This document shows positions 1 through 12,213 of a DNA stretch of 64,000 nucleotides, in pieces (positions within the stretch are counted from its first letter, which is position 1; each line of letters opens with the position of its first letter). Both the position numbers and the translations under genes were made by a program. This DNA comes from Aspidiotus rigidus. Taxonomy: Eukaryota > Arthropoda > Insecta > Hemiptera > Diaspididae. The stretch spans positions 9,341,501 through 9,405,500 of the forward strand of contig JAVHKY010000003.1 in assembly GCA_035079385.1 (NCBI GenBank), given 5' to 3'. A model generated the notes under the pieces. It was not told the origin of the DNA. It did not search any database and saw only the letters and a program-made list of their open reading frames with translations.

Positions 1-870
1 TGTTCTCTGGTGGTGGTATAACCTGGGCTGTCGCCTTACTGGGCACTGGCGGCTCTGTGCATGGGTTTGGCACAAATTGAATGAGTGTGATGGAGAAGAA
101 TGAATGAAGAGACCCGGTTCTGGTACCATAGACTGCGTGTCACCTGGATCGAGGGGCTTAAATTGGTAGACCAGGCTGGCCACGTGGGCTGCCCCCTGAA
201 ACCTGTCTCACACGTATTTGGGGTCTGATCCTCTGGGATGCGCTGCTGAATTCACAAACTAGGATGGCGTCTTATGCGGGGCGGGTGCACATTGGATTTA
301 CCCCTGGAGGGCGCTCTTGCGGATGCTGGGGTACTGCACTTGAGTCCTGATTGTGAAGATAATGTGGTGTTGGCTGCGATTGTTCACTTGTTTATCTGCA
401 GCTAGTCGGAATTTTGTGGGGTCCTGAGCGCTGTAACAAAGAGTACTAGGAAAAGGAAACTTAGAGGCCAATTAAACCATGCGGAATGAAACCCTATATA
501 CATTTATAAAAACCAACTGTCTCCTTGCAGGTTAGGGCACGGGCTTAAAGAATAAGTGAAGGACAGACCCGACAGGAAACCGTCAACTGGTTTAGGCAGT
601 CACACCTGCATCAGGACCATATCCATGTATGGAGTTACGTGTCATCTGGTGGCTCTCACGTCCTATTTGTATGGGGTTGCATATTGCCATCTGGGCCTTC
701 ACGTCCCATACCACTCTTTTCCTGGGCCTGGTGAAATTTCCACCAATGACGGCGCAGGAGAAAGAAAACTCTGATGATGAGAACCCGGTCATAGCCATAA
801 GGTGTGCGTCTTTCCCTTGAGGACCAAGCAGTTTGCGGAGAAAAGATTAAAGGCTTTTCCGCTTAAAGAA
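1..870. other. Unassigned sequence, no supported gene
   Basis: This stretch is somewhat richer in GC than most of the window. It has only short open frames (up to about 72 codons) that overlap on both strands and show no recognisable domain. I see no tRNA, splice-supported exon chain or repeat that I can name. It could be intergenic or intronic DNA or an old transposon. Confidence 0.4.
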
Positions 871-879
871 TTTTTATTT

Positions 880-918
880 TAGAACGTTTCGACCAGACTA
901 GTGGTCTTTATCAAACAC
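880..918 (-). ncRNA. Degenerate hammerhead-like motif (PLE terminal type)
   Basis: Read on the minus strand, a degenerate core (TTTGATAA in place of CTGATGA) is followed by a helix II hairpin with arms GACC and GGTC, then GAAACGTTC. This is the same order of parts as in the better motifs at about 26.9, 47.8 and 52.5 kb. The stretch after GAA is the palindrome ACGT. The core has changes at conserved positions, so catalysis is unlikely. No PLE coding sequence is visible beside it. It is most likely a decayed PLE terminal repeat, but chance similarity cannot be excluded from this copy alone. Confidence 0.35.
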
Positions 919-1637
919 AGAACGAAAACGAACTGCAAACTGATTTGGGAAGGTGGAAGCAGCTCCTGGATGACGCCTCACACTACAACTCTATGTTTTA
1001 GATGAAATGATAAAAGACAACAATATGGGTGCCGTTTCGTTTGTTCCTCCCGTTGTTGCGCATAGACAGCGTGGGTCGGGAATGACGCATACACAACAGC
1101 AATTGTAGATGACACGGTGCCCAAAAGGGGCATAATGGCTAGAAATACACCAGTTCATAGCCAGGAGAAGAAAAATGTGGCCAACATGTTCAAGAATACA
1201 GATTTATCCCTACAAAACTTGTTAGTTTCACATTTAGTGTACTAGATTTATATTGAGCCATTATACTAACCACAGTAGTGGGGGGAGTGGTGTACTCGTA
1301 GATTTCTTCAATCAGCGACGGCGTAACAGGGGTGAAGGGGGCACTCGCAGAATTTAGAACTCGAGGTAGGGGCTCAGTACAGACATGAAATATGCTGAAC
1401 AGGCTACTGTGTCATTCGTGAAAGAGGAAAGAGAGGAATGAGTTAAACAATGGATAGAATATCGACGTGAAACGAATTTAGAAGAAGGAAGACAAACTGC
1501 TGAAGGGACGCGTCCGGGCCATCCCAGATACAGAAGATATCATCTACTCAACTAATCTAGGATAAGTGAATTTAGGTGATTGATGAATAGATCCTCCTCG
1601 AGGCTGAGTATACACATATCGGCTACCAATCTGGAAA

Positions 1638-2143
1638 GGGGGCATCCATAAATTACGTGAGGCGATTTTTGAGATTTTTCGACCCTCCTCCCCCCTTGGT
1701 GAGATATCGTGAGATTTGCCTTGACCCCCTCCCTCCCCCCTCTTATCTCGCGTGAGATTTTCCGAAATGTGTATTTTTGCAGAAATAGTTACTTGTGCAA
1801 CAAGGGAGAAAAATGAGCCATTTCTCATCGAGTGCAAAGTTAGCAACCCGAGCCGAAGGCAAGGGTTGATACTTGCACAGAGTTGAGAATACATTTATCT
1901 GTGCTTAATCGCGTTTATCTATTAAAAAAACGTAATTTTCTTGATCACATTTTATACCTATTCAAAAAGGACTAGTTTTTATTAAATTTGAGCCAGTTTA
2001 GCAATATTTTAGAATGTACCTATTTGTGTGAGAAAAAAATTACGTGAGATTTATCAGCACCCCCTCTCCCTCACGTGAGCTTTGGTGAGACTTGGCTGGA
2101 CCCCCAGCCCCCCAAAAATGCTTCACGTAATTTATGGACCCTT
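1638..2143. mobile_element. MITE-like element with short terminal inverted repeats
   Basis: The ends are inverted copies of a sequence containing CCATAAATTACGTGA: the left copy lies at about 1640-1659 and the right copy at about 2124-2142. Inside, runs of C and a GGTGAGA motif occur in both halves. At about 506 bp with no coding capacity it fits a non-autonomous DNA transposon. The superfamily is not clear because no convincing target-site duplication can be read at the edges. The open frame that crosses its left half on the minus strand is a by-product of this repeat, not a gene. Confidence 0.6.
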
Positions 2144-2499
2144 CAAAGTGGTAGGTGACACCACAGAACGAGCAAACGTTTTTGTCAACACAAGGTTTGA
2201 TAAGTATCCTAAACTCTTGATACCACAATTGGCCAAAAACTGAAGCATGCCTCGAATAGTTAATTTCAATGGAACATAAGATTATGTCGAGATGAGTCTG
2301 GCCGGAAAAGAAAATTTCTTGTTTTTAATTTTGTAAAACGATGTTTTTGGAGTTCGTGAGGAGCGGTCGGGATTGGAAGTTAGTAGCAGACCTACATCAG
2401 CGATTTCAACAAGGAACCTACTTTATGCGGATTATTTGGAAAAAACATCCGCTGTCCGAATCGTAGCTCTTTTTGATTTAGCTTAGAGACTTGATAAGA

Positions 2500-2960
2500 T
2501 TTTAACCATTGAGCTCGGGTCTTCATAGAATTTGGTACATCGATATATTTATACAGCCGTACAAAGAGAAGGCGGGGGCTAGGAGTAATATCGACTTTTA
2601 AGCTATGACATACCTGAAAACATGTCAACCACTAAGCTATATTTATCAAGGGGAGGGGGGGAATTGAACAAATTCCGAACTGTGAGCTGTAAAATCAGGT
2701 AGAGGACTTGAAAAAATTTGAGGATTGAAAACATTAATGTTACCATCCAGCTATATTACATGAGGAATGGAGAGAAATTGAAGAAATTTTTGACTTTCGA
2801 GCTATATGTGAAGCGGGTGCACAAGAAGAATTTCCTATCATCGAAAGATACATATGAAGAAATTTAGAATTTCGATCCAAATATAAGAGAATAAGGACCT
2901 AAAAAAATTTCAACCAATAAGTTATACATATGAAGAGGAGGTTTTGGAAGAATTGTAAGC
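2500..2960. repeat. Decayed relative of the 45-bp repeat
   Basis: Phrases such as GGACTTGAAAAAATTT and GAGCTATATGTGA recur at roughly 45-60 bp spacing. They match the younger 45-bp units at 5.3-5.9, 32.2-33.5 and 48.1-49.4 kb, but with many substitutions and indels. I read this as an old array of the same family. It carries no gene. Confidence 0.45.
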
Positions 2961-5190
2961 CAAATCAATCCTAATTAATTATCGGAATAAAATAATTCCT
3001 GCATAAAATAGGCTTCTTGCCCGGAAGAATTAACTTATAATTAATAAAAAAGTTTTTCCTTTCTTTTTTGGTGGGCGAAGCGGACTTTGAAGAAAACTAA
3101 AGTTTGGATAAACTTTTCGATAATATAGCTTCATTAACACATCCCACCCTACAAATAGCACGTAAATTTTTATGACTAAAGGTAGTGATCGAGAACAACT
3201 CTACGTTCAAGGGTTCAGAATTCAAAAATTTTTAGATAACGGTCTATTTTTGCAGCAAAATTTATATCGAAATTACCGACAAATGACTCGACCAGACTAT
3301 CCAGAAAATTTTTGTTCCATTATCAGTAGAATCCAAGCATTATTTACGTATAACTACTGTATCCAAGGACGAAAATACGTTCACCTTCGAAAGAAAAGAT
3401 TATTTCAGGTGAAAAAGAAAAAAAGTCAGTTGACTGTCTGGAGGGGCATTGCTATAAGTGTAACCCTCCATCGGTAAAAGCCGAAATGTTTACGTACATA
3501 ACCATAAAACTTTATTTCGCGCTTTTAAACAATATTTTGCCTAAGAAAAAAAAAAGGTCGTATCAGAACGAAGTTTTATCTGCTACATTAAAAGTTCAAC
3601 TTTTCAGTCGGTACATTTTTATAATTTTTCTAGCTCAGTGAAAGCAATTTTATCGGGCCACGGTACGTTCCTGTCGAATTACACGAGTGCTTTATTTCGC
3701 TTGAAGACCGGAATAACGCGCAACGTTGAATCTTCAAATTACTTTCTGATTTTTGCACCGTCTGCACTACGTAAGATACCCATTTCACAGGTATATATTT
3801 CACGGATAATGAACTGAAAAGTCCCTCTGCCGTACTTTTGGAGCTTAAAGTATTCTTTTTATATTATCAAAATGTTCATAATTTCGTTTCTCTTAATATA
3901 TAAATTGACCCGAAAAGTTTCTTACGCGTAATTCATCTTAAATTGATCGTATATTTTTCTTTAAAATTTAAGCAGATTGAATTAGAAATACATAATATTA
4001 TTATGGTAAAATTTTTTTTAATAATTCAGTATTTTTGTTTTTTTGAATACAAGTCAAACGTTTCTTCTTCACCGCCTGCTGATATAATCAACTCATTCTT
4101 GAAAAGAGAAAAAAATTTTTCGTCGAAGGGTATCATCCTGATAACAGTTCAGTATCAGCCACAAGAACCAAAGTTTGATAAGAGTAGAAGAGGACTATGT
4201 TTGTTTTTACCCTTGATTGGATAGAAAACCTGAAATATTATTTACAAACATTTGCCGAACTTTTTTAACTCGGAGATTGCGAGAGAAAGAAGGGAGGTCA
4301 TAAAAGCGCCAAAAATAAAGATGATAGATCTATCATGTCTCATATGGGCTATGACGTTATCATTGAATTTGTTGCAACGATTCCACGATCCTAGTATACA
4401 AAGTTAAAGGAGAGCTAAGGAGAGGAAAGCTGTTTCCAAGTTATCGAAACTTTTTCAAGTCTGACGTAAACAAATCTCGCAGCTTCCAGTTTGTTCGCTG
4501 ATCACGTGATCTACCAAACCTGGAAAAGAGCTAAGGAAGGGGAGGGGTTTCCGAAAGGGATAATACGGTCAACCCGGGCACATAATTTACGGTTATTCAT
4601 TATGTTAGGAAATCAGGAATTAAAATTACCGCAGAATCAAAATCCATATTTACATATATTGCTGAGAATTCTCTCGACTAAACAGTTATCATCGGAGCAG
4701 GAGAGAATTAAAACTAACAAATTCTACACATGCATAGATTAATCATCAAGACTGTTACGACAGTTTTCCTCAGGGCTCGTTTGGCGGCACAGGTATGTTG
4801 ACGACTTCTTGTGTTTATGGACCGCATCCAAGCAGCAGACGTGAGAATTCCTCGATTTTATTAACAGTCGTTAACTTTGGATCAAGTTCCCTGTATAAAA
4901 TGCGACCATCAGCAGATCAATTTTTTAGACCTCAATATTTCCATCGCCAAATTCTGCTACAGCTTTGGAACCTACTGCTACACATACCCTGGTTGACGGT
5001 TCGGCCTTTTGCCTATATCCTACGAAATCGGTTCCTTCTCCAGTCTTATTCATATGAGGGTAAAAACACTCGCTGAATCAAAATTTCATGGTTAACAAGT
5101 CGAATTTTGCCTTCTCATGGACCAAATCCAAGATGGCGGCCAAACTCATTTCATTTCTGTTTCAAGGTAAGACAGAAAATTGTAATTTTA
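2961..5190. other. Unassigned AT-rich sequence
   Basis: AT-rich DNA with small overlapping open frames (largest about 100 codons, at 3172-3477, with no recognisable domain). No RNA gene or named repeat is seen. Nothing supports a coding gene here. Confidence 0.4.
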
Positions 5191-5197
5191 TTTTAGC

Positions 5198-5300
5198 GGG
5201 GAATCCGCTATTCCTTTTGTTGGGGGTACTTCCAAGAATTTTTCGTCCGCGAGCGCGAGCGAGGTTGAGGACGTCACGAGGTTGATGACGTCACGGAGAG
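5198..5300 (+). repeat. Fragment of the foldback family's alternative terminus
   Basis: The sequence has AGCGGGGAATCCGCTATTCC, then a GGGGGTACTT block and GTCCGCGAGCGCGAGC. It matches the ends at 49.91 kb (plus strand) and 47.87-47.96 kb (minus strand). This is a variant of the CAGGGAACC terminus seen on the larger foldback elements. It is a fragment with no coding content. Confidence 0.5.
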
Positions 5301-5309
5301 GGGAGACGA

Positions 5310-5600
5310 CTTAGAAAAATTCCGACCTCCAAGCTATATATGATAGGAGGGGGACTTAGAAAAAACGACGACCTCCTTAACGAAGTTAAACGAGGAACGC
5401 AGGGAACCTGTTTTATGAGTAAAATGGGATTTGGTATTGAAAATTCAAAGAAGTCTAGACCTAGATAAAGTTAGTATAAAGATGGCCTGGACCTACTATA
5501 AGCCTAGTATAATATAGTATGATAGTCCAAATTTTTCTCGAAAGAGTTGAAATTGTTCCAAGTCCCTTTCATATATCATTTATAGCTCGATAGTCGAAAT
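5310..5600 (+). repeat. Foldback-family internal modules
   Basis: It begins with two 45-bp-type units, then carries a module containing CTTAACGAAGTTAAACGAGG and AGGGAACCTGTTTTATGAG. A module with TAAGCCTAGTATAATATAG follows. The same order recurs, partly inverted, at 6.23-6.40, 32.85-32.95, 33.56-33.66, 48.0-48.1, 49.22-49.32 and 49.58-49.70 kb. Confidence 0.6.
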
Positions 5601-5605
5601 TTTAA

Positions 5606-6516
5606 CAGGGAACCTGTTTTATGGGGGGCTTTTTGAGAAATTTGCCGTGCGCCGTCCAGCAAAAAACTTTGAAAAATTTCGACTCTCGAGCTATATATGA
5701 TAGGAGGGCGACTTGAAAAAATTTCGACTCCCGAGCCATATATGATAGGAGGGGGACGTGAAAAACGAATACTCCGACGTGGAGTATTCGTTTTTCACGT
5801 TTTATTATGGATAGCCGTAACTTGAAGGAACGGATTCGTTTAATAGGAGGGGGACTTGAAAAAATTTCGACTCTTGAGCCATATAGGAGAGGGACTAAGA
5901 AAAATTTCAACTCCTGAGCTATCATACAACGGACATATTCTTTGATGGGTGTAGCTCTCTTAAGCAAAAAATCATAAACGTTTTGATGGATTTGCGGGGG
6001 GATGGTCGGTAGGAGGATAGGGTATTTGACTGTTTGTGGGGAGACTATATTATTGTTTTTGTTATTTACTCTTTTTTTTTTTTTTCCTCCTGGTTTTTGG
6101 TACTACTATTAATTTTGTATGTGGTGTCGCCAGTAATTGGTCTGTAGACTGTTGGCGGGACCACTATAATATAATTACTTTTAAATAAATAAAATGAATA
6201 AATAAAATATAGCTGGAGATTCGAGAAAAATTTAGACTCTCAAACTATATCATACTGGGCTTACAGTAGGTCTAGGCCTTTTTTATACTAGCTTTATCTA
6301 GATCTATGCTTCCTCGAATTTTCAATACCATATCCTATTTAACTCATAAAACAGGTTTCCTGCGTACCTCGTTCAACTTCGTTAAGGAAGCCGTCGTTTT
6401 TCTAAGTCCCTCTCCTATAATATATGGGTCGAGGGTCGAAATTTTTCCAAGTTTTTTGCTGGACGGCGCATGGCAAATTTTTCAAGAACCCCCCCCCCCA
6501 GAAAACAGGTTCCCTG
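5606..6516. mobile_element. Foldback/MITE-like element, copy 1
   Basis: The element starts CAGGGAACCTGTTTTATGGG and ends with its reverse complement. TTAA lies immediately outside both ends (5602-5605 and 6517-6520). Next to the termini are short GC-rich stretches of the CGCCGTCC type. The interior holds several 45-bp-type units (GGGACTTGAAAAAATTT, CGAGCTATATATGATAGGAG) and an inverted copy of the GTTAAACGAGG module. There is no transposase. TTAA flanks are typical of piggyBac-type insertion, but TTAA is short and the flanks themselves resemble the 45-bp repeat, so the superfamily is an inference. Confidence 0.6.
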
Positions 6517-6659
6517 TTAAAATTTCGACTCTCGAGCTAACCGGTTCCGCAATTTGCACTCGCAAAAAAGGTAAAAAACAGTGAAAAAAGAAATCGTAGA
6601 ATTCGGAACGCGAAAAAAGACTTTTCCACGTTTTAATCCAGGCATTTTAGGTTTATACC

Positions 6660-6893
6660 GTGCAAAAATTCAGGAAGTTTTGATTTTTTAAAATGCTCTC
6701 CTAAGTAACATATCAAAAGTCTACCGCGTTAGGGGGTGAGCCGGAGCCACAGGGGGGCCACAAAGTTGATTAGGGGTCATAAAGTCGTTTAATGTTTGAG
6801 ATATCTCGCAGAATATTGATGATACAACAAAAATACCTCCGACAAGAAATATTCCTTGAAAAATTTTACATAAATCACGTTCTATACATTTTT
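6660..6893 (+). repeat. Left arm of inverted pair around a PLE
   Basis: About 230 bp here return in inverted orientation at 9585-9837 with roughly 85-90 percent identity by eye. Shared landmarks include GGGGTGAGCCGGAGCCACAG, CTTTTGATATGTTAC and the TTGTTGTATCATCAATATT stretch. The pair encloses the broken PLE at 7.2-8.9 kb, so it may be one long-inverted-repeat transposon that a PLE entered, or two independent opposite copies. Confidence 0.65.
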
Positions 6894-7224
6894 TTTATTG
6901 AACGCACTGTTTTGTCACAAAAACGTCAAAAAGAAAAATATAACTCAAGAGTTACGCCTGTTGCTCCAGCATGCTAGGTGTACATTATGGACGTTGCGCG
7001 GTTTTTCCGTTTTATGTCAGTAATTGATGACGCCGAAATGCTTCTAATAGAAATTATTTGTATAAAACTTTACAAAACAACTCTCCTACACAATTTTTCT
7101 GTAAAATTGTTCAAAATATTTTGAGGGGACTTGGAAAAAAGAAACCAACAAAGAAGGAATTTTTGAAGATGTGGAAAAGTTCAGGAAGTTTTGCTACTTT
7201 GTATATATTTATTAATGGATTAAC

Positions 7225-7295
7225 ACTTTACTATTGAACCACACAATATTATATTTTTATCCTAACGTCTCGGTTAAACAACCATCTATAGGGAG
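7225..7295 (-). ncRNA. Hammerhead-like remnant near PLE copy 1
   Basis: On the minus strand the hairpin GGTTGTTTAACC is identical to helix II of the motif at 52.5 kb. It is followed by GAGACG instead of GAAAACG, and by a TTGTGGTTCAATA stretch that also follows the 52.5-kb motif. The upstream core is damaged (AGATGG in place of CGATGATGG). It lies about 370 bp downstream of the PLE stop region. I read it as the decayed end of a PLE terminal repeat, not an active ribozyme. Confidence 0.45.
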
Positions 7296-7656
7296 ACACA
7301 AGTTACAACTAACAAAATATACTCATGAGAAGAGAGAGCATACAGAGAAAAGAAATACGAAATAAAACAAGATAAATTTGGACAAATGAATAATGTTACC
7401 TATCATACAAGTATTTCTTCATATGGGACGCGATTTATGAAAAGGATCCGCTTCGCGCCAAATCAAATTTTACAGGAGAGGCCAAAATAGGTCAAAAAAA
7501 CTTGCTCTCGCGAAATTTGAAAAATTGATGGAAAATGTTAATATACACCCTCCCGCACTTTTTGAGCAAAAAACTGTTTCATCCACAAGTAGCGCGGCGC
7601 ACGGCATGATTTAGAATTAAATATACCGTAGATATTTGATTTTGCGCAAAGCGGCA

Positions 7657-8930
7657 TATTATGGTGACGACGAGTAAATTTTCTTGATCAACGGATCATC
7701 AGGAAAATAACCGTTTACGACCTGATAATTAGGTAGATGTTTATGGCGAACCATTTCTATAGTCTCCAATGCTTTTCTTTTTTAATAATCATTCTCATTA
7801 TGAAGCAGGACTTCTTTCCCTCCTGTGTGCCCGACTTCGATGAGGTGGGTTGTAAAAGCTGACTTTTGAGGTTGGCTCGTAGCGTACGCTTCCACGCCCA
7901 CGTGTTCGTTAATCCTCTCTTTCAAGGCACACCCTGTCTTACCCACGTATACTGCTGAGCAATCACGCCACTCGAGCCTATATACACCGCTCAAATTTGT
8001 TTTCGGTATCGGGTCCTTATTTCTGCTGAATAACTTCATAAGTGTGGTCGAAGAATAGTAGGCTGGTTGAAGTTTTTCTATTTTTATGATGAGCTTCCCT
8101 TGGTCTTACACCTAGATTAATTCCGTTGCAAAGACGTGGTCTTGTCTAAAAAATGTCTTGTCATTTTCCTCCAGATCATAGCACCAATGTCCACGTTGAT
8201 TTCGTTAACTGAGGCCTAATATTTAATTCTGCTGAGCTCTTCATCAAAAGCCTGTTGGGTGAGGGGGACAGTAATCAAACGGTGGATGTAGCTGTTGAGC
8301 GCTGAGGTTTTATACCTCCAAGGACACTGTGAAGATCCGTGTATTGTCATGTCGGTAGCGGTGGTTTTCCAATGGATCCCAAACTCATAAGTCCCATCTC
8401 TGATTGAAATTGTCAAGTCTAGGAAATTGATACTATTCCCGCCGATTTCAATTGTGAAATTTACAGAAGGGTACTTGGAGTTGATAAGTTGGAGGAAGTC
8501 ATCAAGCAAGTCCACCGGGCCGTTCTATACGCAAAGCACGTCGTCCACATACCGCTTCCAAAACGTTACGTAATAAATGAGTTCATTGTTGGAGTTCAAC
8601 AATTGTTCCTCGAACAACGACATAAACACCTCCGATACCAAAGATCCCAAAGGTGAACCAACCGGGATTCTTATATCTTCCGGAAACATGAAGATCTTCC
8701 CATTGAACTGGCATATATTTGGTGAAAGGCATTTATCCAATAGAACAAAAAACTCAGAGCAGAATTCTATCGGGACGTTGGCCTCATTCGTCAACTCCTT
8801 CATACGTTGAACCGCCGCCATAAGGGGTATGAATGGAAACAATCCCGTAACATAAAGAGAGACGATAACCGAGTTCAGAGGAGGGGGTGTCTCCTTGATA
8901 CTAGTGTTAATTCATTAATTGATATGTGCC
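7657..8930 (-). pseudogene. Penelope-like element, RT and GIY-YIG, broken
   Basis: This is the reverse transcriptase and GIY-YIG endonuclease of a Penelope-like retroelement, which would copy element RNA at a nicked target. In minus-strand order one sees an RT motif A region (SLYVTGLFPFIP, about 8845-8875), motif B (PVGSPLGSLVSEVFMS), motif C (KRYVDDVLCV), a linker, and GIY-YIG (SGVYRLEWRDC then VYVGKTG). The coding region is interrupted by an in-frame stop just after motif C (about 8519, where the 53-kb copy has Trp), by stops near 8215 and 8115, and by one at about 7780. The motif A aspartate is Tyr here, whereas the 52-kb fragment has SFDVVGLF. The final stop is near 7657. The element is 5' truncated and inactive. 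Confidence 0.85.
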
Positions 8931-9584
8931 GTAACGACATAGAAATTCGAATAAAAATAACTTTGTTATTCCAGTGATTTACCAAAAATCTACAAAAACA
9001 AGGTAATTAAGTTTTGACAAAATTTAAGTTCAAAGATAAGAATAATACAAAAGTATCAAGTTTAGAGAACCTTATTACTGTCGACAGCCAGCAATTAGTG
9101 AACAATAAGCGCTTACTACGGTAGCATGCACTACAGCATCGAATTTTTGAACAAATAGAAGAGAACAAAAGTTGTAGCTTGTGATTTTGTGAAATTTTCT
9201 TTCATTAAGGGTCAACTCAAACTTCTCATGATACTGGCAATTTACATATACATTCTGCTTTTTTTGTTGAGTGGTAGGCTCTGGCCTATTAGTTAAAGAC
9301 GGCTGTGCACATAATGAAGTTTTTTTTTCCTTGTAACCTCTCACAGTTTTCTGAACAGTTTTGCAGAAAAAGGACATAGGGAAGTTGTTTTGTAAAATTT
9401 TATAACGAGTAATTTTTATAAGAGGTATTTTTGCGCTACCTTCACTATTTATTGAGACAAATAAGATAGAAAAACGGTACGGAACATCGATATGCACGTA
9501 GCATGTACGGAACAATGGGTATATGGGTATAATTCACAGCTATAGTTTTCTTTTCAACACTTTTACGGCAGAATGGTGCATTTT
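8931..9584. other. Unassigned sequence between PLE and right arm
   Basis: The longest open frame (9075-9515 minus, 146 codons) shows no domain that I recognise. It may be the remaining interior of the inverted-arm element. I see no evidence for a gene. Confidence 0.35.
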
Positions 9585-9837
9585 TTGGAAAAAATGTATA
9601 GAACATTATTGATGCAAAATTACTCGAGGAATATTTTTTATCTGAGGTATTTTTGTTGTATCATCAATATTTTGCGAGATATCCCAATCATTAGACGACA
9701 TTATGACCCCTAATTAACTTTGCGGCCCCCCTGTGGCTCCGGCTCACCCCCTAACACAGTAGACTTTTGATATGTTACTTAGGGGAGCATTTTGAACCAC
9801 CATACCAAAAATCAAAACTTCCTGAATTTTTGCACAA
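9585..9837 (-). repeat. Right arm of inverted pair around a PLE
   Basis: This is the reverse-complement partner of 6660-6893. It includes CTGTGGCTCCGGCTCACCCC and the TTGTTGTATCATCAATATT stretch. The two arms are about 2.7 kb apart and face each other. Confidence 0.65.
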
Positions 9838-11179
9838 TTTTCACATTATATGGTCTGAAGTGCCTGGACTATAAAGAATGCATGGACCAGGGACTGTGCC
9901 CCTCCTAACGTTCTGGAAAAAATCAAACGTGAAACTATCAACCTGTTTTCGCATCTGTACGACGAGTTAATTTCGTATATCGAACGTTAATTTTTTTAAT
10001 TTCGCGAACGAAAAAAAAAAAAAAAAATGACCATTAAAACTTTCTTCCTTCGCGTGTTTCTTTTCTGCTCGTATTTCTCCTTATCAGAAATCTATGTATT
10101 CCTGAACGGATTATGTGATCAATGAGAATAAGTACCACGCGTATTTTGAGTTGCTGAAAGAAGATATTGACGCGTTCTAGAATATTGGGATTTAAAATTA
10201 AGATACCGCCATCGTATCACCGTCGGTAAATCCGTAATATCTCCTCTTCTTCGTTTTTTTCTTCTCTCCGTACCGCTTTTCCTCGTCCTTCCCTCTTCAC
10301 CTCTTCTATCAAACAGATTTCTCAGTTTCAAAAGTCTATCTAAGCCGAGAAAATGCGATCACAGTTCAATGCACTCGTAAAATTAACACGAGGATTACCT
10401 TTCTTAAATATTTTCTCCAAAGTAGTCGAAATACCGGAACGAATGTTTCTGAAATTAGAAGTCGCCTTACAAGATTTTTTCTTCCGCGCGTGTTTCGGAA
10501 CGATGAAACATACCGGTAATAGCAGAACGGACGCGTGGATTTCGAATATTCTCAAAATCAGCAAAATATTCGCTTTACGGAAGATTTATGTTTCAATTCT
10601 TACCTGGAACAGAGATAAAAGAGATGACGATACAATTTTTCGTACGTACTACACAATATTTCATTCATTTCCCTCTCGCGACCGAGTGTTCAGCTCAGTT
10701 TCCGGGAAAGGTGTCTCTATATTAGGTAACGTAATGAACAATTTTCAAATAGTCTACTTCTCGGCGTAGGTTATTTTGTTGAAATATATTGTTAAACATG
10801 TCTTTAATGACGCGTCTCCGGTACGAGATGATCTGATATACGCTTTTGTGTACAATATTCCGCTGATCTGGCACCCGAAGAGAAACCTGACTATGAGATA
10901 AATCACCTCGACGAAAGCTCCGCGTAGCGCATTTAATGCGTAGCTTCGCTTTCCACGGTGCAATGGTAACTTATTCGGGAGGGACGTTCACCGCATAGCG
11001 GAAAACACTAACAAGTTAGCCACCGCACGATATGAATGCTAATAAATTTATGCGCCCAGCCTCTCAACCCGCGCGCATCTCGTATTGCAATACAGGGGAT
11101 AGCGTAAACCGTACGAGTTACAATTAATTTACGGGGGCGAATTTTTAATCAGCTCTACGTCCCGACCGAATATACGAGG
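9838..11179. other. Unassigned sequence
   Basis: It holds a run of A at about 10011-10027 and a 138-codon open frame on the plus strand (10353-10769) with no family I recognise and no supporting context. The base composition has more CpG than the surroundings. Nothing is certain enough to call a gene. Confidence 0.35.
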
Positions 11180-11590
11180 ACCGAGCGACAGATTGTTGGT
11201 TTGGCTTTACGTTACGACCCCTTCGCATCCTAGGTACGTAATTTAATATTCCGTCACGAGCTGTTTTGACGTAAAAAGTTTGATTTTTCTTCAACTTACT
11301 CTCCTTTCTTTTCTCCGGGATATAATGTCGTGTTTGGCTTCCGTCTTTTGCTCGAGTTTTCCTCGTCGAGCGACCTTACCACACACAATATTTGTAATAT
11401 ACGTTTTTCTTGATTAAATTTTCTTGACATTACGTACACTTCGCTACGGACGCGTAGGAAAATGATACTCTTCTACGATATCAACGTCAACCTTTCAACT
11501 TAGGCGCACGATGAACCATAATAAATGCGCCATAGCTGACATTCCTGCTTATCTTATCGAGAAGAAGTACATTCGCTTAATAGTAAGAAT
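11180..11590 (+). repeat. Dispersed direct repeat, copy 1
   Basis: About 400 bp recur in the same orientation at 15830-16225, with roughly 85-90 percent identity by eye. Shared strings include AATTTAATATTCCGT, TGGCTTCCGTCTTTTGCTCG and CTTCTACGATATCAACGTCA. No coding domain is visible. It is either an unnamed transposon family or a segmental duplication. Confidence 0.6.
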
Positions 11591-12213
11591 GAACAGTTTT
11601 TGCTGTGCATTGTTCGCCCTGTATAAGAGGTACAAGGATTTTCATTGTAGGTGTTGCATCGTGATAGTGTTCATTCAAACACCCAGTCGTTCTTTAAAGT
11701 TTCGTCTGTATCATTCATCAGCCATTACCATCTTCTGATCAACAGTGACAGAAAACAACGCGACCAGCTGGAGGTGCACTCAGTTACACTCGAAAAAATT
11801 TAAACGAGTCCTATGCTGATAAGTCTAAGCCTAACCTAAAGGACTTATATGATCCTGTTGAATACTCAGGGCCAGTTTTAGAATCAGCGCAAGTTCATTG
11901 CTAACCTCGGGTCACATGAACCTTTCCTAACCTTGACCGTCCGATTTCGGGTAGTTACTGGCCCTCAGTTAGCCGTTATAATCAACCCTGATGTAAATCA
12001 GATTGAACCCTAAAACTTGTCTCTAATTAATTTGTAATTGACATAATATTAACATTATGAGGAGGCATTTGTAGAAAGGGCTATCGTTTTCGTACATTGA
12101 GCGAATGCCTTTTTTACAGATACCCCCTTATATGAGTAGGCTAATTCAAAGTTCTAAAGTTCCACAAAAGAATAAAATTCGATGACGCAACTCGTGGGAG
12201 TAGGCATTTCCAA

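Noticed and set aside
7665..7725. A CTGATGATCC...AAGAAAATTT stretch on the minus strand that looks like a hammerhead core after PLE copy 1
   Set aside because: It reads in frame as the GIY-YIG C-terminus (FPDDPLIKKIYSS), matching FIPEEGLIELVY of the other PLE. Helix I does not pair. It is coding sequence.
10353..10769. 138-codon plus-strand frame as a possible host gene
   Set aside because: No recognised domain and no splice or repeat support; an opposite-strand frame of similar kind overlaps it.
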